From Physella acuta (Eukaryota; Mollusca; Gastropoda; Physidae): a stretch of 64,000 bases of DNA. A program made the position numbers and the translations under genes. Positions 22,680 through 34,099 of this stretch are shown in pieces (position 1 is the first letter of the stretch; every line of letters starts with the position of its first letter). Location: contig NW_026731683.1 of NCBI RefSeq assembly GCF_028476545.1, positions 1,428,501-1,492,500 on the forward strand. The letters are read 5' to 3'. The notes under the pieces were generated by a model, which was not told the DNA's origin, made no database searches, and worked only from the letters and a program-made list of their open reading frames with translations.

Positions 22680-23380
22680 TTGTCTGGGTTCAACTGGTTT
22701 GGTATCTTAATCAAAATATCAATAAGAGGCTAGATATTAATTCAATGAACCACTTGTTTGAAATTAATTAGTTCTCTTATAATTTAATTCAAATGGAATT
22801 CACTTCATCTAACTTAATGATTAGAATAGCATTAATAGCGCGCCAGTCATGCTTTAAATACTGGATTATCGAACCTTTGTAATCTCAGTATAGATCTATG
22901 AACGGACACGTTAATTAGTTATTGATTTAATTCAATATATAGGTCTTTGATATATTTCTAGAGGTGTGCTTTACATATCTTTACAATAGACTTTGAAATC
23001 AGAGAATGCTTTTTGTATGAATCCATTGGGCATAGGAATGTTAAAGTACATTGGTCTATGTCGTGTTAATCACCTTTATGAACGTGATTTGATCTGGGTT
23101 ATTTAATACAAGCACGCACACAACGCGTGTACGCATGTGTTGATTGGTTTGGTACATTTTGTGTAGTAAGGCATTTTGTAAATAATACAAGGCATTAGAG
23201 TACATCGGTTACCATATCAACATATTAAGATAGCAGCGTTCATACATTTAATCGTGATAAAATATAAGTTTAATTTGATGGTGTTGTTTGAAAATGAGAC
23301 TAGACTGAATTACATACTTCAGAATTTATAATTATACAACACATACAAGTCAACACCAATAAGTAACGACTGCTGCTTCA
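22680..23380. other. Non-coding AT-rich intron stretch
   Basis: Nothing recognised. Confidence 0.4.
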
Positions 23381-23384
23381 ATTG

Positions 23385-23465
23385 AGGGTCGGCGTGGTCG
23401 AGTCGGTAAAGCTCATGGTTGCTTAACCGAAAAGTCTCGAGTTCGAACCCTCGGGCAGACGAGGC
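23385..23465 (+). mobile_element. tRNA-Ser/Leu-like SINE head, copy 1
   Basis: GGCGTGGTCGAGTCGGTAAAG (A-box region) and GAGTTCGAACCCTCG (B-box region) are well kept, with a long-variable-arm tRNA layout. The downstream body differs from copy 2. The acceptor ends do not pair well, so this is a SINE, not a tRNA gene. Confidence 0.55.
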
Positions 23466-23636
23466 TCGTTAGCCACTCTTCTAGGAGAGACATTTCCAAA
23501 ATCAAACAACTGCTGCCTTGTAGTTTGTTCTTGGTTGGACAAAGGCTATGGAAGCAAATCCAAAAAGAAAAGCAGGCTGAAATCGGAGTCAATGGCCTCA
23601 ATGGCGCATAACCAGTTGACACGTATCCTTAATTGT

Positions 23637-23785
23637 GTTGGAGGCGTGGTCGAGTCGGCATAAAGCTCATGGTTGATAAATTCGAAAAAAAAGTCACGAA
23701 TTCAAACCCACTGGCAGATAAATCTCGATCCATTTCAACACTAAAAATTAAGAACGAAGAAGAAGAAGAAGAAAGAAGAAGAATT
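23637..23785 (+). mobile_element. tRNA-derived SINE, copy 2, with (GAA)n tail
   Basis: The head GGCGTGGTCGAGTCGGCATAAAG matches copy 1 at 23390. It is followed by a decayed B-box (GAATTCAAACC), a short body with CTCGATCC and CACTAAAAATTAAGAACG, and a (GAA)n tail. An inverted copy of the body and tail is at 62440. Head plus body plus simple tail is a complete SINE layout of about 150 bp. Confidence 0.72.
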
Positions 23786-24041
23786 GATATTCACAACCAT
23801 GTGAATTAAGTACAGTTAGCATCATGGTCGCCGATTATAACGGGTAGTAACATCTGCACGTGAAAATAAGTCTTTTGTCAACATGCTTTGAGTATAAAAC
23901 TGGTTGAAATTTGTCTTAATTTACCATGTAAAGGCTTAAATTTAACACATATTTTAATTCTACTCATTTATTTTACATCGACGCAATTCGGTAACTATAT
24001 AATACCATCTAGATTCTGCGTCTTTTTGTTCCACACAAAAT

Positions 24042-24216
24042 CAGTGTTTCTTCCAGACTTTTTTCTCCGGGGGGGGGGGGGGGGGGGGGGCGGACGGACG
24101 GACGGACGACACACACACTGGTAAAAGTATATATATTTTCTATATAAATTCCATTTCGTTCGAGGGGGGGGGGGGGGGCGTTGGACTCTCCGAAGAGATG
24201 TCTGGAAGATACTCTG
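24042..24216 (+). mobile_element. hAT-type MITE with G-tract core and exact 8-bp target duplication
   Basis: Ends are CAGTGTTTCTTCCAGAC and, read inward from the right, CAGAGTATCTTCCAGAC. The flanks are an exact cacaaaat on both sides. It contains two long G tracts, a (GGAC)n run, and CACTGGTAAAAGTATATAT between them. Relatives are at 14818 and 19478, with possible ends at 1026 and 9898. Confidence 0.88.
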
Positions 24217-24605
24217 CACAAAATGTATGTACGTCTCCTTTAGTACAAGACGAAGCGAACAGCCTTTATTCCCCCATTAGTGTGAAGTTCAATGTTTCAT
24301 ACAGCTAGAATCGATTTCGCTAGGGCATCGTTTTGTGACCCTTTTATTGTAGAAAGGCTCCTGTATTTAGTGGTATCGAGACGCCGTGGTTACCATATAG
24401 TCTCGAGTACAGCGGGCCAGAGTACTCTACGCTAATGAATGCGAGAACCGGAACCTTGGTTTCTGTACTCGCGATATTCTATGGTGCTTGACACACTAGC
24501 CAGTTTTTGAAGCTACGTTTCCGATATCGGTTAAATATTCGCCACATTTCTTACATATGCAGATAAAGCTATGTATTTTCAAATAAAAAATAACCTTAGA
24601 CTATT

Positions 24606-24690
24606 ATTTCGATGTAGCGTGGTCGAGTGTTAGAGCGCAAGGCTGCTAACCTTAGTTTTTCGATTACTGTGCCGAATCCTTGAACCCAGA
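24606..24690 (+). mobile_element. Decayed tRNA-Ser-like segment
   Basis: TAGCGTGGTCGAGTGTTAGAG and AAGGCTGCTAACCTT resemble the D-arm and the GCT anticodon arm of tRNA-Ser. The T-arm (CCTTGAACCCAG) is degraded. Probably an old SINE. Confidence 0.45.
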
Positions 24691-24699
24691 CTGTTCTAT

Positions 24700-26110
24700 T
24701 GGGTAAAACTACAGTCGGGGAATATAAAAGCGGCTAGACATTTTGCTGATCACCCATTATCTATATACCAAAGTCACAGAAACTGGTGAACTCTACTTCA
24801 ACAAACTTAAGCGTTTCAAGAAGTGCGTTAATATTGACCCAATGTTTAGCACAAGCTAAAGCTATGTCTTCTATCCTGAAGTGTTATTGCAGACAATTAG
24901 AAATCTTAAAAAGATATTCTAACGTCACAAGGCAGCCATTGGTCTACAGATAATGTAAAAGTAATGACGAAGCCCGTTAGTTGCTGAGTGAGAAACCCAC
25001 CAGCTTGCTCCTTATTAGAGTCATTTTCCTAGCGGTGTCGTCACGACAACAAAACAAAAGCAAGATGATGCAAATGTACATACACATTTGTTTACCACAT
25101 CGTAACGCGCAATCTACTGTGATTTGATATCAATTTAATCATGTAAATTATTGTAAATGGGCAATTAGAAAATTCAATAGTGATCAGTTTAATTTATTTA
25201 TTATAAACCAATTAACCCACTTTAGAAATTACTTCATATTGCTATAAAGCATGTTTCAATAGCGTATGTGTAGTTTACATGTAAATAGAACATAGAGATT
25301 TCGTTCAACATTCGCTTTTGTTAACTACTAAAAAAACTTCTTATTTTTTCTGTAATACCGAGTATACTCGTAGTTTTAGTCAGGTGTTCCAATATTTTCA
25401 TATCTTGGTGTCTCATGTAAAACATGTAGTAGGAGGGGGAAATAATTTAAAATAGACCCTATACATGTTTGTAGAGTGAGCTTATCGATTTAAACATACA
25501 TAAACCAATACTTTAAAAAATTATTTCACTTGGAAATTGACTCTATAAAAATATATTAAAAAATCGAGCCCTTCTAATCTATGAACGTAGTAGCAGCTCA
25601 ACGTTTCAGTGTGTACCCTACACAGGTTTCTATGAAAATATGTGTTGTATTTATTTATTTATTCTTATGTTAGCATGCCTAAGCTGTGGACGATCACACC
25701 ACAGTAGTTTTTGAGCGCATTGACTGCTGCTATAGCTATCATTATCAATCTTTCCTACTGTCCTTGGTGGGACAGTGCAACTTCAACTGGAAGTGGTCTG
25801 AGTGTCAAGCTAAAACTGGGGTCGATTAACTTTGCCGATTGGTCCCTGGGTTGACTAAAATCTAGGCTTGGTTATAGAATTGATCATGTATGTACCCTTG
25901 TATTTTAAAAAAAAAACCCATCAAATAAAATTGTATGTGCATATAGTTTACAGTAAAATAATCAATATGCAGTAAACGTAATCATTATTTAATTCAAATT
26001 AAGCAAATGCATATTCCTTTAGAGGTAGGCCTACTATATAATTATATTTAGATTCAATGCTTGCGTTAAAAAGTATTTTAAAAGAGAGATTCATATTTTA
26101 ATGAAATTTT
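24700..26110. other. Non-coding intron stretch
   Basis: No gene recognised. 25660-25870 is less AT-rich than its surroundings and may be an old dispersed repeat, but I have no second copy in this window to confirm it. Confidence 0.35.
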
Positions 26111-26114
26111 TCAA

Positions 26115-26255
26115 GCAGGGTGCTAATATAAAACTGTAAAGAACCAAACTACTCAATGGCCTAGCAGGGTACCAATATAAAACTGTTGCCTACGAACTAA
26201 TCCATGGCCTAGTAGGGTACCAATATAAAACTGTTACCGACCAAACTCCTCATTA
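26115..26255. repeat. ~62-bp tandem repeat, two to three copies, just before exon 2
   Basis: Units contain AGCAGGGTACCAATATAAAAC followed by TGTTGCC-ACGAAC and CATGGCCT. The array ends about 100 bp before the acceptor of the exon at 26354. Confidence 0.8.
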
Positions 26256-26353
26256 GCACGGTTGCTACTTAGCAAGCGGCCTGCTGCCTCACGCACCAAA
26301 CCTTTGTACCACCCACGTCACTTTGTTAATGAATCCAACTTCTCTATCCCCAG

Positions 26354-26428
26354 GGGCTATGGCGACTCTACTTGGACATCGTGAAGAAAAAACCACCCGA
26401 CTCTCTTATCGACGGTACCACACCCGAG
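26354..26428 (+). CDS. Second coding exon of the long split gene (residues 19-43)
   Basis: This 75-nt exon is bounded by a clear acceptor (CTTCTCTATCCCCAG, ending 26353) and donor (GAG|gtaagc at 26429). Phase is 0 on both sides. It reads GLWRLYLDIVKKK followed by PPDSLIDGTTPE without a stop. Codon use is mixed and GC content is visibly higher than in the flanks, as expected of a constrained exon. An alternative frame opening with AMATLLG is also free of stops, but it does not match the phase of the exons before and after. Neighbouring intron sequence includes a three-copy 62-bp tandem repeat about 100 bp upstream. Confidence 0.8.
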
Positions 26429-26429
26429 G

Positions 26430-28916
26430 TAAGCTATTTTCTGCAAGTCTCAGCCCGGGGGTCGTCGTTGGCTATAGTTCATACACTTATTGTTAAATTG
26501 GCTGCTAACGAACGACGGGTAGGAAATTATTGGTATTTCGTACCATAGTGACTGCCAATGTACTGTATCAAAGTAAAGTCTTTCTCCTAATGATAGTATT
26601 TATACTGTGACACAGTGAACCTAGGGTATAGAAATGGCATTCGATAAAGCACTTTAACTTGTTCATTACACGCTGATGAAATGAACTTATACGTTATTTT
26701 TTCTAACTAGAGATTTCATCACTCATACCCCCTCCCCTCCCCAAATACATCATCCATTGACTGCTAAGTTCATTCTTGTTGTCTGTGATTGGATACACAA
26801 GCTGGAAATGAAATCAGCACAATGTCACCTAATTGAATGTTATGTCTTCATTTTATTTTTCACGACACGGACATTAAATACGTCCCTATCTCTATTTTAA
26901 ATATGTCTGGGGCATTGACGTTCATTGCCCTGTCTATTCCTCTCTGTTTCTATTTTAAATACGTCTGGAACATGGTGGGTGCATAGACTCTCGGTCTATT
27001 TCGGTCCTGTCGTGCCAATACTTTAAGTTACTTAAAGCAATAGTTCATAAAATGACTTGTACTTTGGGTGTTTTTAAAGAATTTAGAAGCTAATTTGCAC
27101 TTTCCCATATATAGAATCCTATCTTTCTTTGTGCTCATTCATGCTTATCTTTAATTCTATCCCACCTTTGCACAAACACGCAACCACACCCGAATCTTAA
27201 AATTCTATCCCAGAGACAGAAAATTCTGGATTGAAAGGTATGGAGGATATAACCCCGGGCACCAGACTTACTGTCCTCTATTGGAGGATATAACCAGACT
27301 TGCTACCCACCTTAAAGCAACATCACTACGCATGTGCATCGACCCTAACTTGATATCTGCTACCGGATGGTCTATCAGACTATATTTTTCCCAATAAATT
27401 CCTTTAAAAAATGTACAAGAAAGATGTGGAGTGGCCGATTTAGAAGTTAGATAGGCCTATATGTTTTTCTGCTTCAAAAACGCAAATTTTAAAGTTTGGT
27501 TTACCCTCTATAGTTAAAAAAGACATTTAAAACATTGAGTGCTTTTGTTAAAGCCAATTTAAACACAAATAAACGAACACAATGGGCACGTTTTACAATT
27601 GATTCCTTGGATTTTTAGCACTTAAATCTTTTTTGGGATTAATTATCACCACTTTCACTTTGTGTTTGCCACTAGCTTCTATTAAAGTTGTCCACTTAAG
27701 TTTCTTATTTAACTGCTTCTATAGCTCGGCTGACTTTGTACTTGCCACTTGGTGCACTTAAGTCTTCAGATGCAATACCACATGCACACTATAAATCACG
27801 TTCTACTTTATAACATGAAAAACTTACTGACTTCAGTTTCCATACAATAGCTAAAACGTACATACATTTTTTTTAAAGAAACAAAACGCATCCACTCGAC
27901 CGACTTTAGTTAAAGCCCCATCCATTCTTATAAACATTGCTTGTGAATCTTTAATGCAGCATTAATTCTTGTTTCCTGAACTACATTGCCGTGTCTGAAC
28001 CCAACCCTGCACCCCCCAGACATCTTTTTGCTTATAGAAATCAATAAAACTTGCAAGCGGTTTACCTGTATTTTAACGTTAAAAGGTCTACTTTAACATT
28101 CTTAGGTACGTATAGATTACAGGCAATGTGGAATTTGAAAAATCCGAAAATGTCTTTAGAAAATGCATTTAAAATACGAGTGTGGATGTTTTTACTTTAT
28201 CTTTAAGGGCAAGCAACAAACCAGAAGAAATATGACATAATTATAGCAGCAGTTTATTTAAAATATTGACGATGAGTAAAAAATAAAGACATTAATATTT
28301 AGTATCCCCAGTATAGCACCCTCCCATAGCGAGAAAACCAAAAAGTATTTGCACGTAGTTTCCTTTTGTATTAGCTAACCGTTTTAAAAGGTCTCATAAG
28401 TTTAAGAAAAAATTATAACCTCAAAATATAAAACTAGTTGAGAGTTAGGTGTTTGTACATTTTTGTCTTAGATGATCTCTTACTGGAGATTCTTTTTTTC
28501 CTATTTAAAAATAGAATAAAAAATTAAGTAAATTATGTCGGATGGATTTAGATTAAATCAATGTAATTGTCAGATAGTTCGATCAATCAGTTAATATTAC
28601 AGTACAGATCTATACACATCTATTTTGTAACTAAAATGATTTCAACCTTGTATAAATAAGAAAAAGATAAACCACAGTACTTAAACAGTCGATCATGAAT
28701 GGCTGTACATGCTACGCTACAGTGTCTGATTGCGCTGCTTGTGACACATGTAAGTATCAAGTCTACAGCTCCCTGCGTTTGGACGATTTAAATATCGAAT
28801 CTCCCACCAACGTTGCAGCCTTCTCACGGCAGAATCGCGGTCTATCGACTATCATGTTCTAATTAACTGATTCCTACTTATAACATCCTTCTTCGCATGC
28901 CCTTGTTTTGGACCTT
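26430..28916. other. Non-coding stretch of intron 2
   Basis: Small local duplications only: TCTATTTTAAATACGTCTGG near 26895 and 26950, and GGAGGATATAACC near 27241 and 27283. No exon recognised. Confidence 0.4.
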
Positions 28917-29090
28917 GTTATCATAGTGATATTACAACCATTGGATTAGCGTGCTTATCTTTTATTAACGTCTTGCTATTATAGTGATAATACAACCATT
29001 GGATTAGCGTGCTTATCTTTTATTAACGTCTTGCTATTATAGTGATAATACAACCATTGGATCACCATGCTTATCTCTAGTAATTTCTTG
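28917..29090. repeat. 58-bp tandem repeat, three copies
   Basis: The unit contains ATAGTGATAATACAACCATTG and GATTAGCGTGCTTATC plus TTTTATTAACGTCTTG. Confidence 0.9.
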
Positions 29091-29584
29091 GACCACATCT
29101 GACCCCTATAAGCATAGTTAACCCCTTGACCTTTGCCCGCTATGACTCACCATACCCAGACATGTTTTAGTGTTAATACTCCCAGCGCTATCAATAGATT
29201 ATTTACTGTTATTAGCATAGCTAAGTATCACTCGGCGATTACATTGATCAGTATACTCGAGTCATAATGTCACAAGCTATATACCATCTCCAGTCAGAAT
29301 GTCACAAGCCATAAGCCATCAGCTAATATGTCTGAAGCCATAGAAAATACTGGTTAGTGTCTGACATATACATAGTTTTTTTTCTTTTTGAAGAACTGGC
29401 TGACTGTAAGTTTGATCGATTAAAATAATAAAAACCTTGACTATAAAAATATTAATAAAACTGTATTCTAATTAGCCACGTATTTACACTGACAGACATT
29501 TAGCTGAATAAATTTAAAAAATAACCTTGCAGTTTCTATTGAGATTCACGACGCTTTTCTTAACAACAATTATAATGGTATGGT

Positions 29585-29825
29585 TTATCGTATTTAAATA
29601 CCACCATTTATAAGACATTTAAATACCACCTTTAATAAGACATTTAAATACCACCATTAATACGACATTTAAATACCAATTTTAAAAGGACATTTAAATG
29701 CCACCATTAAAAAGACATTTAGATACCACTTTTAATAAGGCATTTGAATACCACCATTACTTAAGACATCTAAATACCACAATTTGATAATACATTAAAA
29801 TACCACCATTAGTAAGACGAGTTTG
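29585..29825. repeat. ~27-bp tandem repeat, about nine copies
   Basis: The unit is AAGACATTTAAATACCACC plus ATTAAT, with about 10-20% divergence between copies. Confidence 0.88.
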
Positions 29826-29829
29826 GCGT

Positions 29830-30956
29830 ATCTAAGACCTCTGGTCATGATTCCTCTGTTCATGTAATCACATTAGCTGAGTCTGATCTCTACGGCTTAG
29901 AACTTGACCGTCAGATTTATGTGACATTAAGGAAGTTCAAACCACCAGCCCCATATTTTGGCTCAAGGCTCTCTGCACTTTAAAAACTTTAAAAACATTT
30001 TCCGTATCTCGTTTTCTAGATGTTGTTCTTGCGTACTCAATGTATAGGCCTACTCAATCAACTAGTATATTTTGATGATCTTAATGAAATGTTTAATCGT
30101 AATATTTATACACTTTTCACACCCATTCAGTAATTCTTACCCAAATACATAGATATAACATACTCATTTGCAGGCACAGTTAATGTCTAGACATCCTCAT
30201 GCTAACAACTAGTAATAAACAACATAATTGAGACCCCCTTCCCTTCTCCCTGCGTCAGTTTAGGTGGAGAGGTAACTGGCATAAATGTGTCAGTCTTGAA
30301 ATTAATTCACCAGACTTCAGCGAGTTCGTTAACCTCATATCGGATCAGCCAGGCAACAAAAAGCAACCCTTTGCATGCTTGATATAAATAATAAAAAAGC
30401 TAATTGGCTAAACTAAATAAGGAAACAAACCACGGAACTAATAATTTAAAGGAAGGGCGTTCGCACAAAACAGGCGATGTAATCGTGAAGTGGTTTTAAG
30501 GGTCTGGGCAAGATTCATTGGGCTGAGAATAAGTGGGATCAGATGGGGTACATGATGTAACAGCGACTAGTTGTAAGCACTACGTTCTCTATAGACGGGC
30601 TCCGCAAGTAATGGCAGGCGTATAAAGAAGAAAGAGAAAGGCAGAGCAAGAGAGAGAAGGGAGAGATAAAAAGGTGGATGGAGAGAAAACGAGACATCTG
30701 TCAGCAATGTCTGGCAATTTGTGTCGATACTTTCAAGGAAAAAAAAAACGCTCTTTGCTTAACAAGTTTTAGAAAAATCGAACATGTAACAATTCGCTTC
30801 TGTACTTAAGTCTATACATGTCGATTAAAAGGCCTGCCGTAATGCGAATCAAATAAGTGCCTGTTTTAATACAGATTAGCTTGTCTTTGTTGGTTCCCAT
30901 TTGCTTGTAGGTTGCCAATTGTATTGTGTGAAGAACTATTTAAACATGGCAATCTT
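29830..30956. other. Non-coding stretch of intron 2
   Basis: Nothing recognised apart from a short purine-rich AGAGAGAAGGGAGAG patch near 30640. Confidence 0.4.
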
Positions 30957-30964
30957 TGTTGTCA

Positions 30965-31058
30965 ATGGGGCTGGTAAGTAGGCCACCAACCAGTTCTACG
31001 GCTGAATAAAACCTGCATGAGCCATAGAACTGGATGGTGACCTACTTACCAGCCCTAT
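30965..31058. mobile_element. 94-bp palindromic MITE with 8-bp target duplication
   Basis: Two arms of about 39 bp, ATGGGGCTGGTAAGTAGG and its near-complement CCTACTTACCAGCCCTAT, continue through CCAACCAGTTCTA and TAGAACTGGATGG to a loop of about 16 bp (GAATAAAACCTGCATG). Flanks are an exact tgttgtca, or 9 bp if the ambiguous T is counted. Nearly the whole element folds into one hairpin. The superfamily is uncertain. Confidence 0.85.
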
Positions 31059-31458
31059 TGTTGTCAGCTATACATTTTATTATTTTGCGAGTTCATGTTA
31101 CAAATTAATGCCGTTGTTACATCGTCTTAAGCTCTTAAGCCGCCATTTTAGACACGTTTATTTTTTACGGTTAGTTTTTTATTGATCTACTCACACAAAG
31201 TCGCTTAATTAAAAAGCCGTTACATTTTTACAAATAGCTATTCTTAGAAAAACTAATCTTAATTTTTAATACTCCCGCTTTATAATGCTTTATTATACGC
31301 AAGTGCTAATTAATGCAAACGAATCTAATCTGCACAATAAGCATAATTTGTAAATTCATTTTATCCATGTCGGTAGTGTTGGATAGGGGTGTTAAGGATT
31401 ATTTCCAAACACCTAATTTAGATGCAGAAAAATAATAATGAAAGAGCTATGTCTATAG

Positions 31459-31759
31459 CAGGGGTTCCCAACCTTTTTTTTACTCTAGAGCACATTCTAA
31501 AATATCGGTAGGCGGGCACCACCTATTTTAAATCGACAAACTCCTTCCAGAGGCGTAGCCGACCCTTCCCGTCACCCGGGGACAAAAGTTTCGATTTGCA
31601 CCCCCCCCCCCCCGTCAAACTTTCGATATCCATTCCCTTCAACCTTTCAATAATGTTTATGAAAAAAAATTCTGTCTCTGTCGAATAGTGAGAGGCGGGC
31701 ACATATGAATCGTTCGGCGGGCGCCATGGCGCCCGCGGGCACGGGGTTGGGGACCCCTG
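31459..31759 (+). mobile_element. hAT MITE, CAGGGGTTCCCAACC family, with embedded GGCGTAGC segment
   Basis: Ends are CAGGGGTTCCCAACC and GGTTGGGGACCCCTG. The target duplication is an exact gtctatag. From about 31552, AGAGGCGTAGCCGACCCTTCCC and TTTCGATTTGCACCCC match one end of the 59257 element, so a second MITE or a recombined arm lies inside. It is clearly distinct from the CAGGGGTCTCC family although the outermost bases agree. Confidence 0.92.
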
Positions 31760-32082
31760 GTCTATAGCATAAGTCTAAATAACTAAATATAAACAATGTG
31801 TTCATCTTCTATCAATTAGAAGCACTTTTCTAATTTGGAAGGTTTATTTGGAAAAAACTTATTTTTTCCATTGTACCAGGAAGTTTAGAAAGATTAAATA
31901 GAAAATGCTCCCCATATTAATGCCTAACCAACCTGCTGTGTTTTATTGTTTTAATATTCTTTTCATTTCATTATTTTATACGTTTGTTTACTTCAAAGTT
32001 TGTCCATAACTGTAACTTTAACTGCATCACATTGTAAAGCCATTGTCTAACATGCATTCGTTAAGTCTCTTTCCGATTTTAT

Positions 32083-32700
32083 CTCTTCACCATCCTGTGA
32101 CAATTTATTTCCCATCTTCACCATCCTGTGACAATTTATTTTCCATCTTCATTATCCTCTGACATTTTATTCCCCCATCTTCACCATCCTCTGACATTCC
32201 CCCATCTTCACCATCCTCTGACATTCCCCCATCTTCACCATCCTCTGATATTTTATTCCCCCATCTTCACCATCCTCTGACATCCCCCCATCTTCACCAT
32301 CCTCTGACATTCCCCCATCTTCACCATCCTCTGATATTTTATTCCCCCATCTTCACCATCCTCTGACATCCCCCCATCTTCACCATCCTCTGACATCCCC
32401 CCATCTTCCCCATCCTCTGACATTTTATTCCCCCATCATTCCCATCCTCTGACATTTTATTCCCCCATCTTTCCCATCCTCTGACATTCCCCCATCTTCA
32501 CCATCCTCTGATATTTTATTCCCCCATCTTCCCCATCCTCTGACATCCCCCCATCTTCACCATCCTCTGATATTTTATTCTCCCATCTTCACCATCCTCT
32601 GACATTCCCCCATCTTCACCATCCTCTGATATTTTATTCCCCCATCTTCACCATCCTCTGACATTTCCCCATCTTCACCATCCTCTAACATCCCCCCATG
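32083..32700. repeat. 22/32-bp C-rich minisatellite
   Basis: Units are CCCCATCTTCACCATCCTCTG plus ACATTC or ACATTTTATTC. The plus strand is strongly pyrimidine-rich, with about 24 copies in short and long forms. Confidence 0.93.
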
Positions 32701-33433
32701 TCGGACAGTCTAGGTTTCTATCAATGAACGATTAGAAGCGATGTCCATTTGTCCACTGAAATATCTATTATTAGCATTATCGAGCTGAGCGACTGGTTTA
32801 TTTCAGGGCTGTCTCGCCCTCCCCCAAGCGCTCACCGCTGAAGGCCAGTTTTCTCTTGGCCCCTTTGTTTCTCTCAATTACCTAGTCCCGTTGTAAGCGG
32901 ACTGAGACGAAGTTGTAAAAAATATCTTGGCTCTGGCAATCACAATCAAGTTTCTAATGTCAGGTCGACACGGAGTAAGCCGATATTGTGGTAAAAAGTG
33001 ACGCCATAGTTTTAGCTTGATTTCCCAATCCTCGAGCTTAGCATAAATCTTCGGGTCAAGTAGGAATATAATTGATTTATTTATTACATTTTTTCGCTGT
33101 TGTTAATAAAAAAAAATTAATTTTGTGAACATAAGCAGGTGCGAATTTTTAAAAATGTAGTTCTTCAGCGCTTAAAAACAGGTGGAGACAATGTATCTTA
33201 TATGGGTTTTGTTTCGCTTTTACTTTCTCTTTATCAAATAGTTCAGTTCGCTTTCAGTTTTGCTCTTATATTTCTAAGTTCAGTTTTAGTTTTGCTCTGG
33301 TTGCAATTTCCAAAAAGGCAAAAAACAAAAAACAAAAAAACAAAAACAAACAAAAAAAAAACAACCAAAAAACAAAGCAACAAACAAACAACAAGTAAAC
33401 AAACAAGTAAATTTAAATAAGAAAACTTTGAGT
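32701..33433. other. Spacer between the direct and inverted minisatellite parts
   Basis: Non-coding. The right third is A-rich with (CAAA)n and (AAAC)n runs, 33315-33420. TTATTTCAGG at 32799 followed by GC-richer DNA looks a little like an acceptor, but there is no good donor or frame. Confidence 0.4.
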
Positions 33434-33525
33434 GAAGATGGGGGAATAAAATGTCAGAGGATGGGGAAGATGGGGAAATGTCAGAGGATGGGAAAGATGG
33501 GGGAATAAAATGTCACATCCTCCTC
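33434..33525 (-). repeat. Inverted island of the 32083 minisatellite
   Basis: GAAGATGGGGGAATAAAATG plus TCAGAGGATGG is the exact reverse complement of the main array unit. Three to four units are present, about 0.73 kb from the main array. Confidence 0.92.
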
Positions 33526-33894
33526 TTTTTGGCAGAAATCCGAGTCACATTCCCTACCATAAGCCGGATCGAACACAAAGCCCAGTCGCCGTTGAAAGAT
33601 TAAGAAAAGTAGTACAAAGGCTTTTGTTTGGCGCCAACAAAAGCGATACCCTTTTCCTGTTTACGTTTTTCCTTGAGGATATTTTTGGTAGTATAGATTA
33701 GAAATAAATTATTTGTCGATCACATGATTTTTTTTTAAAATCGGATACGTGACATTTCTTGCATTGGTTTCTATTGTCACATAGTTTGATTTAATCGCCC
33801 TATAAAGCAACATAAGGTAATACAGTCTGCTACAGCGGAAATGTGGTGATTCAAATGCATTACATTTTTTTCGTCTTAAGGAAAGCATGTGGGC

Positions 33895-33897
<3 letters not shown>

Positions 33898-33982
<85 letters not shown>

Positions 33983-34036
33983 TGAGCGATATATCTATCA
34001 ATATCTATTGATAGATCTGTCTCTCTCTGTCTCTCT

Positions 34037-34095
<59 letters not shown>
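33898..34095. repeat. Two (TA)n tracts around a short CT-rich spacer
   Basis: TA runs at about 33898-33980 and 34040-34094. Between them lie ATCTATCAATA and CTATTGATAGAT (a short inverted repeat) and TCTCTCTGTCTCTCTCC. Confidence 0.95.
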
Positions 34096-34096
<1 letters not shown>

Positions 34097-34099
34097 CTT

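Noticed and set aside
23385-23465. Functional tRNA-Ser or tRNA-Leu gene
   Set aside because: The ends do not form an acceptor stem and a sister copy nearby has a SINE body and GAA tail.
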